Below the pieces are notes generated by a model that was not told where the DNA came from, searched no databases, and saw only the letters and a list, made by a program, of their open reading frames with translations. Shown here piece by piece: positions 1-14,174 of a stretch of DNA of 64,000 nt. The position numbers and the translations under genes are program-made. This DNA comes from Xestospongia muta. Taxonomy: Eukaryota; Porifera; Demospongiae; Haplosclerida; Petrosiidae. Numbering within the stretch: the first letter of the stretch is position 1; every line of letters starts with the position of its first letter. Location of the stretch: NCBI GenBank assembly GCA_963693285.1, contig OY848928.1, positions 5,609,827 to 5,673,826 on the forward strand, read 5' to 3'.

Positions 1-1382
1 GAGAAGCTCTGGTCCTCCTGAGGGAAGTGGCGGAGCAAATATATATTCATCTTTGAAGTCAACAGATAATGGAACCACTAGTGATGCCTTGTATTGTTGG
101 AGATCTTTAAGAATTAATATTCCGCTATTGTTCTGAACCTATACACAATGTATTAGCTACACCTACACATAAAAAACCACACCCACTTCTTCTACAATTT
201 CTTGAGCAATAGACCCATTATAAAAAACACTTGGACCATTAGTAGCAATCTGTCGAAGTACCTCGGCAAATAATGGCTTTTGAACAAGTTCTCCTATAGT
301 TTTCATAGTTCCATCACTATGATAATACCATGATTTAAAACGATCATTGTCCTTCAAACGAGACTCAGCAGATCTGATAGCATCAACTGTGTTTAGTAAT
401 ATGTATTATCAAAGGAGATATTGGGAGAGAGAGAGAGAGACTCACGGTTATGTGGATCTAATTCATAACCATTAATAGCAAGTTGTATGACTGGTTCAAA
501 TAAATCTGCCCATGGTAGTCTAAAAATAAATCATTAACAAATTATTACATCATCACAATACACAACCTTCCATATAAATCGTGAGCCAATTTCATTCCTG
601 CCACTTCTCCCGGGATACCAACAGCCAAGCCACCCTATTACATCATAATGATGTCGTGTAATAATTGAATCAATTTTACTTACATATTTGGACAAGTTAG
701 TATTACCATGAAACATATCAACAGCAGCATTTAAAGGAGCTTTCTCTCTGAAGTTAATACACATCACTGACTGGTTTGATGGATCAAACACTGTCATAAA
801 ACCACCACTGTATAAATGTATATTGTTCCATTTATAACAGACTACTCTTACCCTCCTATTCCAGATGATTCTGCATGTACAATTCCTGTACATAACATAC
901 TTGTTATAGCAGCATCAACAGCTGAACCACCTTTCTCTAATATCTTTCCTCCCATTAATGAACATACCGAAGAGTCAGCTGCCACAGCACCTTAATAATA
1001 ATGCTATTTATAGTAACATGCTCAATTATACACACCCATTCATTTTATTACTATATGTACCCACCACCCACTCACCATTGTAAACCGGTTGTGATGGTTC
1101 CTTCAGTAACAATGTAATAGTCAGTGAAAGAAGGATAGCTACAAAAAATACTACCATACCCAGTATGACAATAATACAAGATTTTAAACGACTACGCCGA
1201 TATGGTCCACAAGGTTTCAGATAACGCTTCCATCTTTTCCATCGTCTACTTGTCTTGAGAGATTTGGTACATTGACCCTCTTCCTCAATATCGAGTAATT
1301 GAATGTTACCATTCGTACCTAACGACTCATCATCAGTTTCCGTTTCTAAAGGCTGCTCCTCAATTGCAGATTTTACGGACAT
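1..1382 (-). CDS. GGT1: Gamma-glutamyltransferase, 3' part outside window
   Basis: Gamma-glutamyl transpeptidase, a single-pass type II membrane ectoenzyme that cleaves glutathione. I read eight exons: 1076-1382, 852-990, 684-807, 567-634, 446-519, 187-386 and 1-138, plus whatever follows beyond the left edge. Residues 1-70 are a basic cytoplasmic tail ending in R/K-rich sequence, followed by one hydrophobic segment (CIIVILGMVVFFVAILLSL). Then come family blocks: AVAADSSVCS, EKGGSAVDAAI, GIGGGFMTVFDP, REKAPLNAA, GGLAVGIPGEVAGM, LPWADLFEP and GPSVFYNG. The catalytic threonine of the small subunit lies beyond the window, so activity cannot be judged. An upstream in-frame ATG at 1466 falls inside AK2 exon 1 on the other strand; I chose the ATG at 1382 because it gives a normal tail. 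Confidence 0.9.
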
Positions 1383-1423
1383 TGTGTATACACTAATACA
1401 TAGATATACGGAGAAATACGGAA

Positions 1424-2380
1424 ATGGCTGATCAGAAAGGTATGAGACTCGTTTTGCTAGGACCACCAGGAGCTGGTAAAGGAACCCAGGTCACCAACAT
1501 ATAATTATAAAAATTGAAAGTTCAACAATTATTTACAAATATAGGCTCCAAAGTTGGTTGAGGAATATAAAATCTGCCATTTATCAACTGGTATTGTTAA
1601 TCTGTAGTATTAGTTTTATAGATGACATGTTTCTATTATAGGTGATATGTTGCGAGCTACTGCAGCATCTGGCTCAGAACTAGGTCGAAAAGTGAAAGCT
1701 ATTATGGATGCAGGCAAAGTAAGATAGCTCATTGAGTGTATATTATTATGTATTATGTTACAGCTTGTTGATAATGAATTGATGTGCCAAATGGTGGATG
1801 AAAAATTGAAGCAGCCTGAATGTAAAAATGGTTTTTTATTGGACGGTTTCCCTCGGACAGAAGAGCAAGCTAAAATGGTAAATGTATTGAAAATAATTAT
1901 AAATGATTTTATTATTTTAATAGCTAACAGAATTACTTAAGCAAAATAATATGTCATTAAATGCTGTAGTTGAATTTTGTGTAGAAAGTGAAGACATTCT
2001 AATTAAAAGAATCACTGGAAGGTATTTAAGTATTAAAGTAATATTGAAATGGACTGAAGTTACTATTAATTAGATTGCTCCACCCACCTAGTGGTAGAAC
2101 TTATCATGAATATTATGCTCCACCAAAAGTCCCAATGAAAGATGATGTAAGATTTATGGAAAATGACATCATTATGACATCATTATAGGTCACCGGAGAA
2201 GATTTGATTCGTCGTTCTGATGACACAGAGGAAGCATTACGTACAAGGCTACAATCTTATTATACCCAGACAAAACCCCTAGTCGATTTTTATAAACAAA
2301 ATGGTCTCCATTGCTGTGTTGATGCTTCCAAATCAAGTGAAGAAGTGTGGGCGGAACTGCTGGCAGCTGTTAGTCGCTAG
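1424..2380 (+). CDS. AK2: Adenylate kinase 2
   Basis: Adenylate kinase (ATP + AMP to 2 ADP), usually of the mitochondrial intermembrane space. The first exon encodes [22 protein letters not shown], with the Walker A loop GPPGAGKGT. Later exons give HLSTGDMLRA, the NMP-binding stretch with [14 protein letters not shown], and a long LID domain ([18 protein letters not shown], then [14 protein letters not shown]). A long LID with HPPSGR is typical of AK2 rather than the cytosolic short form. About six exons are separated by 45-60 bp introns. The ATG is 41 bp from the GGT start on the opposite strand. The stop is 49 bp before the AP5S1 stop, which converges on it. Confidence 0.95.
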
Positions 2381-2429
2381 TAATAATTTGATTTCTTTAG
2401 TCCTAACAATACAATCATAATAGTTTAAT

Positions 2430-3257
2430 TTATTTAGAAGAGAGAATAGAATCTAGTTGTTTTTCAAGTTGTTTTATTAATTTATGGTTCATAAAAACCA
2501 ACTGACCATTTGGTAAAAACAAGTGTAACACAGCAGATAACCACTCTCCTTTCAGCATTATCTATATCATTACTAAACATAGACCAGTGATTTATATCTT
2601 GTGTTACCTCTGCCATTTTTTGATCCATGTTCATAACGTGATCTCGTATTGTAATGACAATATATGTTAATACATTGTCTGCTTGTAATCTGTTCTCATC
2701 TGAATCACATATCATTACAAATGCACAACTAAATGGATAAATGGTTGCAAAAATGGATAAATAATTAGACAACTGATGGATTCATCACTCACTTATCATG
2801 TACTGTCCATAAGACACTTTTAGCAGATATAAATGGATCACCAGCTGACAGTCGGAACAGTCCCTTCTCTAGCGAATGACTATACGAAGTATATTATTAT
2901 AATTATTAATAATATTGACCACACCTGTCACTGGAACTATCATCTTTTATATGTCCTCGTGGTACACGATGTTTTGTCTCCATTCTGAACCCATACTCTG
3001 ATTGAACCCGACAAGCAACCTAAAAGACACACCCATTTAATTAGTTAACTCTTGGCTCCTTTTACCTCCATCAACTGTTCTTTTCTAACTTGTCTTAGTG
3101 CTTCCACTGCCATGTTCTGTAGTTATATAATATCTTATACTTCAGTTAATATACACACCTCACTAATGGCTGCCTGCACATCATCTCCATATACAACAGA
3201 ATAAAGAATTCTACATGGAGTAGATGTGACAGAATGACAGAGAAATGCAAAGACCAT
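2430..3257 (-). CDS. AP5S1: AP-5 complex subunit sigma-1
   Basis: Small sigma subunit of the AP-5 adaptor, which acts on late endosomes/lysosomes. The N-terminus MVFAFLCHSVTSTPCRILYSVVYG matches the AP5S1 opening (MVxAFLIH...CRVLYS). The block GLFRLSAGDPF is the strongest family signature. The C-terminal exon reads FLPNGQLVFMNHKL and ends LEKQLDSILSSK. To reach that frame a short intron (GT at about 2613, AG at about 2568) must be removed; without it the reading frame is wrong. About six exons. The start codon is 37 bp from the crotonase start on the other strand, with a 14-bp CACGTG-centred palindrome between them. Confidence 0.85.
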
Positions 3258-3263
3258 CTTATT

Positions 3264-3277
3264 GAGTCACGTGACTC
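3264..3277. promoter_or_regulatory. CACGTG palindrome in the AP5S1/crotonase promoter
   Basis: GAGTCACGTGACTC is a perfect 14-bp palindrome filling much of the 37-bp gap between two divergent start codons. Its core, GTCACGTGAC, is the vertebrate CLEAR element bound by TFEB/MITF-type bHLH-Zip factors. Binding here is inferred; AP-5 is a late-endosomal/lysosomal complex, which makes the match suggestive. Confidence 0.5.
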
Positions 3278-3294
3278 AGCCACACCTCCAACCA

Positions 3295-4292
3295 ATGGCT
3301 GCAACTACATTGAGATACCTTTCGCGTTGTTTTTCCAGTGCTAGGGGAACATATCAGAATCTTACTGTCCAAGATTATGGTCCAGTTAGAGTAGTAGCTA
3401 TTAACAGACCTCATGTTAGGAATGCAGTAAACCCTGAAACGGCTAACGATTTATTTGCAGCTTTTAACAAATTTGATCAAGACAGTTCTGTGTTGGTAGG
3501 AATATTGGCGGGTAATGGAGGCAACTTTTGTGCTGGATATGATCTGAAACAGCTGGCAAAAGCTGACGATGTTAATAGCTTAGTGCCTCCATATTCTACT
3601 GATAGACCAGCACCAATGGTATTATACTACTAATCATTACCTAATTAATTGTTATTTCAGGGGCCATCTCGTTTGATGCTCAGCAAACCCGTTATAGCTT
3701 GTTTAACTGGTTATGCAGTAGCAGGTGGTATGGAGTTAGCTTTGTGGTGTGACTTGAGAGTTGCTGAAGATGATGTCACAATGGGTTTTATGAATCGGAG
3801 ATTTGGTTAGAACCATAATTATAATAGTAATTACTTTCTTAATTATAGGGGTGCCACTACTTGATGGGGGAACTGTTCGATTACCTGCTTTAATTGGATT
3901 ATCAAGAGCACAAGATCTCATTCTTACTGGAAGACCTGTTTCTGCACATGAGGCTCATGACATCGGTACAAGATTTTGTTGTAATTCTATTTAGATATAC
4001 AGGCTATACAGGTTTAATAAACCGGTTGGTACCAGTTGGGAAAGGTTTAGAAAAGGCAATAGAGTTGGCCAATGAGATTGCATCTTTCCCACAGAGCTGT
4101 ATTCAACATGATCGTCAATCTGCCCTTGAAGCGACCTATCAAACTACAACACTTTCAGAAGCACTTAGAAATGAGTACAATACCGGACCAACTGTATTAG
4201 AAGAAAGTGTTAGAGGAGCAAAGAGGTTTGTCAAAGGTGATGGTAAGTCTGGACAGTATATGTTTTTAAGGGACAATGATACAATAAAATAA
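3295..4292 (+). CDS. Enoyl-CoA hydratase/isomerase (crotonase) family, mitochondrial
   Basis: Crotonase-fold enzyme acting on an acyl-CoA; the substrate cannot be named. Exons are 3295-3618, 3661-3805, 3849-3965 and 4012-4292. The first 20 residues (MAATTLRYLSRCFSSARG) look like a mitochondrial presequence. The oxyanion-hole segments are GGNFCAGYDLKQLA and GYAVAGGMELALWCDLRVA. The third conserved block reads NRRFGVPLLDGGTVRLP, where classical enoyl-CoA hydratase has a catalytic Glu (PEI...GG); that Glu is not obvious here, so the chemistry may differ. The C-terminus has the usual SFPQSCIQHDRQS helix. I rejected a longer non-ATG start at 3262. The gene converges on the GTSF1-like gene (67 bp between stops). 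Confidence 0.85.
3736..3921. other. Crotonase exon 2-3 boundary (antisense frame not a gene)
   Basis: The minus-strand frame here overlaps the conserved crotonase exons and has no family features; the plus-strand exons 3661-3805 and 3849-3965 explain the sequence. Confidence 0.6.
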
Positions 4293-4359
4293 AAGTTTAT
4301 GAAAATAATGTCAAGAAACAAATGGATGGCTGGATAAATGGATAATAAAACTATTTTCT

Positions 4360-5983
4360 TTATGATACATGACGCCTTCTTTCAAGTAATTCAAGTTCAT
4401 CTTCAACTCTTTGTAACTGAGTAAGGACATCGTCTTTACGATTTACTTTAGCAACCTTTATAAGAAGTCAATAGCATTACTGTTTAACATTAGTACATCA
4501 TTACTTGTTCAGGTTCTATATTCTGTCCAGCCTTTATCTTCAACTCAATTTGTTCAATCTAAGAAAACACATACTGGTCAGACATAAGTAATATTAACCA
4601 AATACCTGACGTAACATTTTCTTTAATTTTCGAGCTGTTTTGTTGAGTTCTTTTGTCTCCTGATAACATAGTAACCATGACGATAATATTAATATCAAGA
4701 CTTACATCATCACTGGATGTTACTTCTAAAGGTACTACATTGTTTTCTTGTAGAGGTGTGGGTCCTGGCAATGAGCTTGACGTTAGAGGTGTGGCTATCG
4801 GGAATGTGTTAGTGATTAGAGGAGTAGTTCCCATTAATGTGCTATTGGTTTGAGGAGGTATGACTCCTGGCAATGTGCTTGATATTAGAGGTACAGCCCC
4901 CGACGATGTACTATTGATTTGAGGAGGTGTGGCTCCTGATAATATACCTGACATTAGAGGTGCAGCTCCAGAAAATGTGTTGAGTTGAGGAGGTGTGGCT
5001 TCAGAGAGCCTATTTTGAGGTGGGACAGACGGAAATTGACTTAAACCTGGGGGAGGCATTCGTATAGACCCTACCAAGATAACGTATTAATTAATACATA
5101 ATTAAAAACTGGTTCTGATACCTGATAAACCACGCCCTAATCCACTTGGTACCATTGATGGAATAATCCCTTGATCCCATCCTAATATACCCACATGAAC
5201 ACCACGTCCTCTTCCACGTCCTTTGACACCTGCAACAGTAGTTCCCACAGAATATTGATATACCATAGACTCGGTATTTTGTGTTGAACGTGGCATACGA
5301 ACAATAGGATCTTCTTTGGGGGTGGTTTCTTCAGGAGGTGGGTGTGGCTGCACACTAAAAATTAATAACAATTAAAAGCAGAAATTCAAAAACTACCTTT
5401 TCTCAGTAACAGGATTTTTCTCAAACAAAGTTTGAACTCTCTCAGGTACATATACCACATCTAATGAGTCATGTTACTATTTATAGAATATTCGTTTAAT
5501 AAACTTACTGTCATCATCCCAACTTTCGCTGGCCACAGGTGGAGTCCAATCTGTTGAAGGAACTGTCGTGTTACCTTTTTGCTTATATCGAGACGACTCT
5601 ATATAACCAGTTGATAATTGATAACTAGCTAGTTATAAATAATGCAATGTACCATGTAACATTTCGGCTTCAACTCTACCCTAGAGAACAGGTAGCTATC
5701 GATGATGTCATAATTATGTCATCTCTTACTCGATAAGGACAATTTTCAATATGAAAGTGAAACTCAGGTCTTGGAATGACATGTTGTGCATTAAATGGAC
5801 ACGTTTTATATTGTTTTGTATTGTAGTTCTAACAAGGGAGGATTAATGGTCAATAACAAGACATAATATTAGTAATACTTTGCGACATTTGACGAGATGT
5901 GTTTGCATTCGTTTACGAGCAACTCTATGAACAGGATCGTATGGGCATACGAGCAATTCCTCCGGATCAAATGGATCCACCAT
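4360..5983 (-). CDS. GTSF1: GTSF1-like CHHC zinc-finger protein with long disordered tail
   Basis: Homologue of gametocyte-specific factor 1 (Asterix in flies), a piRNA-pathway partner of PIWI proteins. Two adjacent CHHC fingers open the protein: CPYDPVH...HLVKC and CPFNAQH...HIENC. A disordered region with isolated tryptophans follows (STDWTPPVASESWDD); in known family members, tail aromatics contact PIWI. Next are VKGRGRGRG, a possible Tudor-binding arginine-methylation site, and about six degenerate repeats of the type SGATPPQINST / AVPLISSTLPG. A C-terminal coiled coil (LKKMLRQ, then VNRKDDVLTQLQRVEDEL) is not part of vertebrate GTSF1. About ten short exons. Start MVDPFDPEELLV. The gene diverges from SNRNP40 (119 bp). 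Confidence 0.85.
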
Positions 5984-6029
5984 TCTCTAGAAGAAGAAGG
6001 GCTAGTAAGATGAACAGCACTGCAATTTC

Positions 6030-6035
6030 CACGTG
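6030..6035. promoter_or_regulatory. CACGTG E-box between GTSF1-like and SNRNP40
   Basis: CACGTGAC in the 119-bp divergent promoter. In the duplicated copy the matching site (about 10995) has decayed to CACGTA, next to the dead SNRNP40 copy. Confidence 0.4.
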
Positions 6036-6102
6036 ACTCCGTCAGCGAGTATAATAATTTTAACCCTTCCGTGACGTAATTGTTTAAAACGTGTTATCAG
6101 TC

Positions 6103-8940
<2,838 letters not shown>

Positions 8941-9288
8941 TATATACCAACTTCTAGTTAATTATTTAGTATCTGTTCTTTTAATGATGATTATAATTAT
9001 GTAATAACTATCATTTCAATAATTTATTACATAGCTATTCTGTACGTGATAATGTTGAGATCAATTCAAGACAATACCACTTTGATGAACCATTGCTAAA
9101 CAAGATTGTTTTCTTGTTGCAGTTTTGTTTCAACAGGAAAATTCTTAAATGCGAGACACGTGCCAAATGTACCAGTGCATAACAACAAGAAACTATAAAA
9201 ACTCGCAAAAGCAGACTAGTAGCCATCAGATTTTTTCAGTCAAGAAAAAAACAGATACACTTCATCTTTCCTCCATTTTATTATAGAA
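8941..9288 (+). promoter_or_regulatory. SNRNP40 3' flank and ligand-1 promoter
   Basis: 348 bp without a gene. It contains a CACGTG at 9157-9162 and a TATAAAA box at 9194-9200, about 90 bp before the ligand start codon. The same elements are conserved in the duplicate (14043-14048 and 14090-14096). Confidence 0.6.
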
Positions 9289-10533
9289 ATGGCTGTTAGT
9301 ATTATCTTGGTGATGCTGGCAACTTGCTGTCTGCTTTCTACAGCTGCTCCTCTAGGTGAACATAAATCTTTAAGGAGATCTAGAGCATCTGGATTGAAGG
9401 GAGCACCTGAATTCCTTCTGAAAGTAAACAAATGTTTCAGAATCAGAAATGAAGGAGAATTGAACAAAGCTATAGATTGCATCAAGTTTGCAGGAAACGA
9501 GGTAGAAGTTGAAAACATTCTTGCAAGTAACACAGTATGGGGATTTGTTGGAAATTGTAAGGATAAAAATTATTGTATTTTTATATTTTTGATTAAATGT
9601 TTTTTTTGCTAGCATCTATTCAGAATTCTGAAGCAAGAATGTCTTTTGCAATGAAAAGCAAAACTTTAAATGAAACAATATACAATGTTGATCTGCAGCT
9701 CTTTAAGGATCAGCTTTCAGAAAATGATCTTAAAAGAATATCAACAACAACCTGCAACTTAGAACATGGAATAACACTTATATTAAAAAGCATCCAATCA
9801 AAAGATGATGTTTTTTTTGTGACAAACATCACGTTAAGCAAAACGGATCTTCTGAAGAAACAATGGATTGGATTTCATGGGTTGAAAATGTGGTACATAC
9901 AATTGTTGGAAAAATCTCATGCAAATATTACTACTACCACTTTACATTTGAGTACATTACCAAAATGTGCTAGTATATCTTTAGGAGATTTGGGCATCAA
10001 ATCACATCCAGGTTATGAGCCTCTAATGGTAGTTTATTCTGATGCAAGTAAAGTAGAATCTGAAGAAAACTTATATAAATTGCTTAAACTTAAATCCATT
10101 ACAAAACGATCAATGTCTACACAACTGGAGACAAACAGTAGTTCTGGAGATGGACCAGACCCAACCATTAGATGTCAACTGATCAATTACAATGTACGAG
10201 ATATATATTTTTGTTATATTTAAGTACATTTTATCAATACAGGTTTCTTTCAGTGAATTTAATGGTGGCATAATACCTCTTGCCAATACATTCAAGTTCA
10301 ACTACTGCAGTGGTCATTGTGTTGTCCCAATACCAGATCATCAAGGTGTCAACCACTCCAAGTTAGCTGCAGCTTTAATCAACAGACACACAATTACAGA
10401 CAAACCAAAGGCTCCCTGTTGTGTCCCAGTAAAGTATAAATCTCTGACAATAATTGTTCCAGATGGTGCTAAAGGAACATACAAGATAGAACTGTTCATG
10501 AACATGACAGCTACTAAATGTGGCTGCCGCTAG
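9289..10533 (+). CDS. TGF-beta superfamily ligand, copy 1
   Basis: Secreted growth-factor precursor. Exon 1 (9289-9557) encodes a signal peptide (SIILVMLATCCLLSTAAP) and the start of a prodomain with two cysteines. Exon 2 (9614-10194) carries an N-glycosylated prodomain (NETI, NITL, NITT) and a basic cleavage site (KSITKR). Exon 3 starts at 10244. The mature domain has exactly seven cysteines in TGF-beta spacing: CQL, YCSGHC, PCCVP and a terminal CGCR. The usual GW..WI after the first cysteine is replaced by SEFNGGIIPLANTF, so the ligand is divergent and its receptor class cannot be assigned. Its three-exon plan is shared with both neighbouring ligands. A TATA box lies upstream. Confidence 0.88.
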
Positions 10534-10876
10534 AAACTCTTAAAAGTAAAGAAACTTATTTATACAGAGGCTAGCATTTTGTACACTTTATTTCAAACAT
10601 ACTTTTGTTGACTTTCCTACAATTTAATTGTAAATGTTTAATTTTTTCGTCACACATTTCACAAAATTTATACTATTAATTTTTGTACACATAAGTTGAT
10701 TTAAACTATAAACTATGACATTGTCATATATTATTGTTGTAACATTCTTTAACTAATACATTTAGTGAACTTTGCTCAATTTGTTGTCTCAGTAATGTGG
10801 GTGGGTATGTCAACAAAGACAGAACAATATAAAAAGCTAACACACAATAGCACACACACAACTAAAGACAGCTATA
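10534..10876 (+). other. Ligand-1 3' flank and relic of ligand-3 promoter
   Basis: About 340 bp without a live gene, nearly identical to 15418-15766. Its end carries the TATAAAA promoter that, at the equivalent place in the second copy, drives ligand 3. Here the gene is cut off after 14 codons. Confidence 0.75.
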
Positions 10877-10953
10877 ATGAAGACTACCATTGTTGTTATC
10901 CTATTGTCTTATATCCCATAACAATTCTTCTGGATCAAAGGGATCCACCACTT
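10877..10953 (+). pseudogene. Duplication junction: ligand-3 exon-1 stub fused to antisense GTSF1 exon-1 stub
   Basis: 10877-10919 repeats the first ~43 bases of ligand 3 (MKTTIVVILLSYIP, from 15767). At about 10920 the sequence switches to the antisense 5' end of the GTSF1-like gene (compare 5952-5983), in which the ATG has become GTG. Neither stub can be functional. This is the head-to-tail breakpoint of the tandem duplication. Confidence 0.9.
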
Positions 10954-11611
10954 TAAAGAAAAAGTACTTGCATAATAACTGGCATAGTAATCTCCACGTA
11001 TCTGTGCCGAGAGTAATATTTTTAACCCTTTCGTGACGTAATTGTTTAAATCGTGGTGGCTTTCGCATTTATTCCAGGAAGAGCTGTGGTTCTTCACAAG
11101 GGACACTAATTGATAGTTGCTCCACGAGATCCTCAAGCACTTATTCCAACAGTAATGCCATTATAATTGTTTTATATCCGTATATTTCCGTATAGTAGGG
11201 CCCATCAAAGCCATCCTTATTACAAGCACTTATTAAAAGTGATTGTCACCAGGTGGGTGTGGTCAATTATTTAGTCATTTAATCACTGATTGCATTATTT
11301 TCTTAATGATAGGGTGAGATATATGCAGCAAAATTTAACCCCAATGGAGCAACATTGGCATCTGGCTCTTTTGAACGCTTGATATGTCAGTATATCATTG
11401 ATCCATTACTTTTGATCATTTGTCCATTTTCTATTAGATTTATGGAACGTATATGGCGACTGTGAGAATTATTCTGTCATGAAAGGTCATCAGGGTGCCA
11501 TCATGGATCTACAATATTCTATGGATGGAACGTAAGTAAGAGATTATAAGAAGTCATATTAACTGATATTATATATTAATGGTGTTTGTTCCACACTATA
11601 TTATAAATATT

Positions 11612-11728
11612 AATACAATATAGTACACAATATAGTACACAATATAGTACACAATATAGTACACAATATAGTACACAATATAGTACACAATATAGTACAC
11701 AATATAGTACACAATATAGACCAAAATA
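11612..11728 (+). repeat. 12-bp minisatellite (second copy)
   Basis: About nine AATATAGTACAC units; shorter than the parental array at 6664-6862. Confidence 0.93.
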
Positions 11729-11967
11729 TACATATTATATATCAGTTCTGATCTTATCTATGTTCCTTAAGAATGCTATTTACAGCTGCTACTGACAAAC
11801 TTGGTTCAGTCATTTTTTATTATGTATGGGATTTACGTAAAGAGGAGGTGTTATATACATTAGTTGGTCATAATGATACTATTACTGGACTCAGTGTTAG
11901 TCCTAATGGTCATTACCTTTGTTCTAATGCTATGGATAATTCAGGTAAGGTTAGTTGTATAGTTAAC

Positions 11968-12190
11968 ATCTCTATGGTCTACTATGTCTCCATATTGTCC
12001 TACCCTACCATGTGTCCATATTGTCCTACTGTGTGTCCATATTGTCTTATTATATGTCCATATTGTCTTATCGTGTATCCATATTGTCTTATGTGTCCAT
12101 ATTCTCCTACTGTGTGTCCATATTGTCCTACTATGTGTCTATATTGTCCTACTATGTGTCCATATTGTCTTACTGTGTGTCCATATTGTA
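11968..12190 (+). repeat. 21-bp minisatellite (second copy)
   Basis: Degenerate TGTCCATATTGTCYTAYYRTG array with about ten units. Unit order and number differ from the parental array at 7440-7696. Confidence 0.9.
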
Positions 12191-12689
12191 GTTTGGATAT
12201 GGGACATTCGTTCATATACTCAAGGAGAGAGACAATTAAAAGTATTAATTGGAGCTCAGCATAATTTTGAAAAGGTAAGAAATAGAAATATAAAATTTAA
12301 AACCAATATCACTATTTTTCTATATTGTTTACCTTGTTTGTCAGTAGTATTTCTTATTGTTGTATGGTTTCTCAATAAATTACCTTTGTAGATAAAGACC
12401 AAACTTATTTAATTAGTAATTTAGTACTGTTACATCTTTGTCTTTATTGTTAAAAATAAATTCTCTTCAAAAGCATTCCTAAGTTTTTAACCACTTATAA
12501 AGAAGCATTCCTAAGTTTTTTTTAACCACTTATAAAGAACTTAAATGAATTATACTTGTGTATTCTATACTTTTCTATTATTTAGAACTTGTTGAGATGT
12601 TGTTGGTCACCTGATAGTAAAATGGTGGCTGCTGGATCAGCAAACAGGTATACCTAATATTACTTCCTCTTTTGATCTCTCTCCCCCTC

Positions 12690-12830
<141 letters not shown>

Positions 12831-13147
12831 AGATATGTGTATATATGGGATACAATATTAGGTCACATTAGATATAAGTTACCAGGTCATCAAGGCAGTG
12901 TTAATGATGTCCACTTTCATCCAAAAGAACAAATTTGTAAGAATAATTTCCACGATAATTCTAATTCATTTTGAACATACATTTAGTGAAGATGTTTTAC
13001 ACATTACAATGATCATATGTAGTGATCCCATTACTAAAATATATGTACAACATCTGTTCAGTCATTGTTTTTATGTGGCTGAGTAGTGTAACAAGTGACA
13101 AAACAACTTTTCAGGGAAAGCTACATTTAAAAGTGTTACATGTGATA

Positions 13148-13716
13148 CCACTAAGTTATTAATTATCTATTGTTTGTACACATCAAGAGGTGTGTTTTTA
13201 ACATCATGGCAACCATGACAATTTTAGAAATCCTAAAATAACTTAACTAACTCAAGTATTAGAAAAGTAATGTTCAAAGAGTATAGTTATTTCGTTTTAT
13301 AGTAGAATTAATTTAAACAATGCTTAAATTAATTATCTATTGTTTGTACACAGCAAAAGGTGTTTTTAATGTCATGGCAACCATCCCAAAGTTATATATT
13401 TTAATTGACTGGATTGTCAGAAAAGTACAAATGTATTTATTTCAAAGGTTATAGTCATTACTTGATCATTCATATCATTATATATGGTAGAATAATTTTG
13501 ACAAAAACAATTACTATAAATTGGGTTTATTTTATGCGTAAAAATGAACACATTGTGAATTTTCACAGAATATGTTTGTAATTTTCTACATGTTAATTTT
13601 TACAAATTTCAAGAAAATTGAACAATAGAAAATTAACTCTAATTTAGTGTATGAAATATTAACAATATAATAATTGTTAATATGTTATATAATATTTTAT
13701 TGTTAATGGAACTGTT
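13148..13716. mobile_element. Candidate insertion in SNRNP40-pseudogene intron
   Basis: About 570 bp is present here and absent from the matching intron of the functional copy (near 8833). It is flanked by TGTGATA at 13141-13147 and 13717-13723; the intact copy has a single TATGATA, as expected for a target-site duplication. Inside is a direct repeat of about 60 bp (from about 13158 and about 13330) containing ATTGTTTGTACACA and CATGGCAACCAT. I see no coding capacity and no clear terminal inverted repeats. A deletion from the other copy is the alternative. Confidence 0.55.
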
Positions 13717-13826
13717 TGTGATATAATGATTGTATAACTTACTGCTTTTATTTGATAATAATGTTCTATTCTACAGTACTGTCTTGTTCCAGTGATAAAA
13801 CTCTTTACCTCGGAGAACTGCAGTAG

Positions 13827-14174
13827 TATATACCAACTTCTAGTTAATTAATTAGTATCTGTTCTTTTAATGATGATTATAATTATGTAATAACTATCAT
13901 TTCAATAATTTATTACATAGCTATTCTGTACGTGATAATGTTGAGATCAATTCAAGACAATACTACTTTAATGAACCATTGCTAAACAAGATTGTTTTCT
14001 TGTTGCAGTTTTGTTTCAACAGGAAAACTTTTAAATGCGAGACACGTGCCAAATGTACCAGTGCATAACAACAAGAAACTATAAAAACTCGCCAAAGCAG
14101 AGTAGTAGCCATCAGATTTTTTCAGTCAAGAAAAAAACAGATACACTTCATCTTTCCTCCATTTTCTTATAGAA
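13827..14174 (+). promoter_or_regulatory. Ligand-2 promoter region
   Basis: 348 bp without a gene, the near-identical counterpart of 8941-9288, with CACGTG (14043-14048) and TATAAAA (14090-14096). Confidence 0.6.

Noticed and set aside
1383..1466. Longer GGT N-terminus starting inside AK2
   Set aside because: It would overlap conserved AK2 coding sequence; the ATG at 1382 gives a normal cytoplasmic tail.
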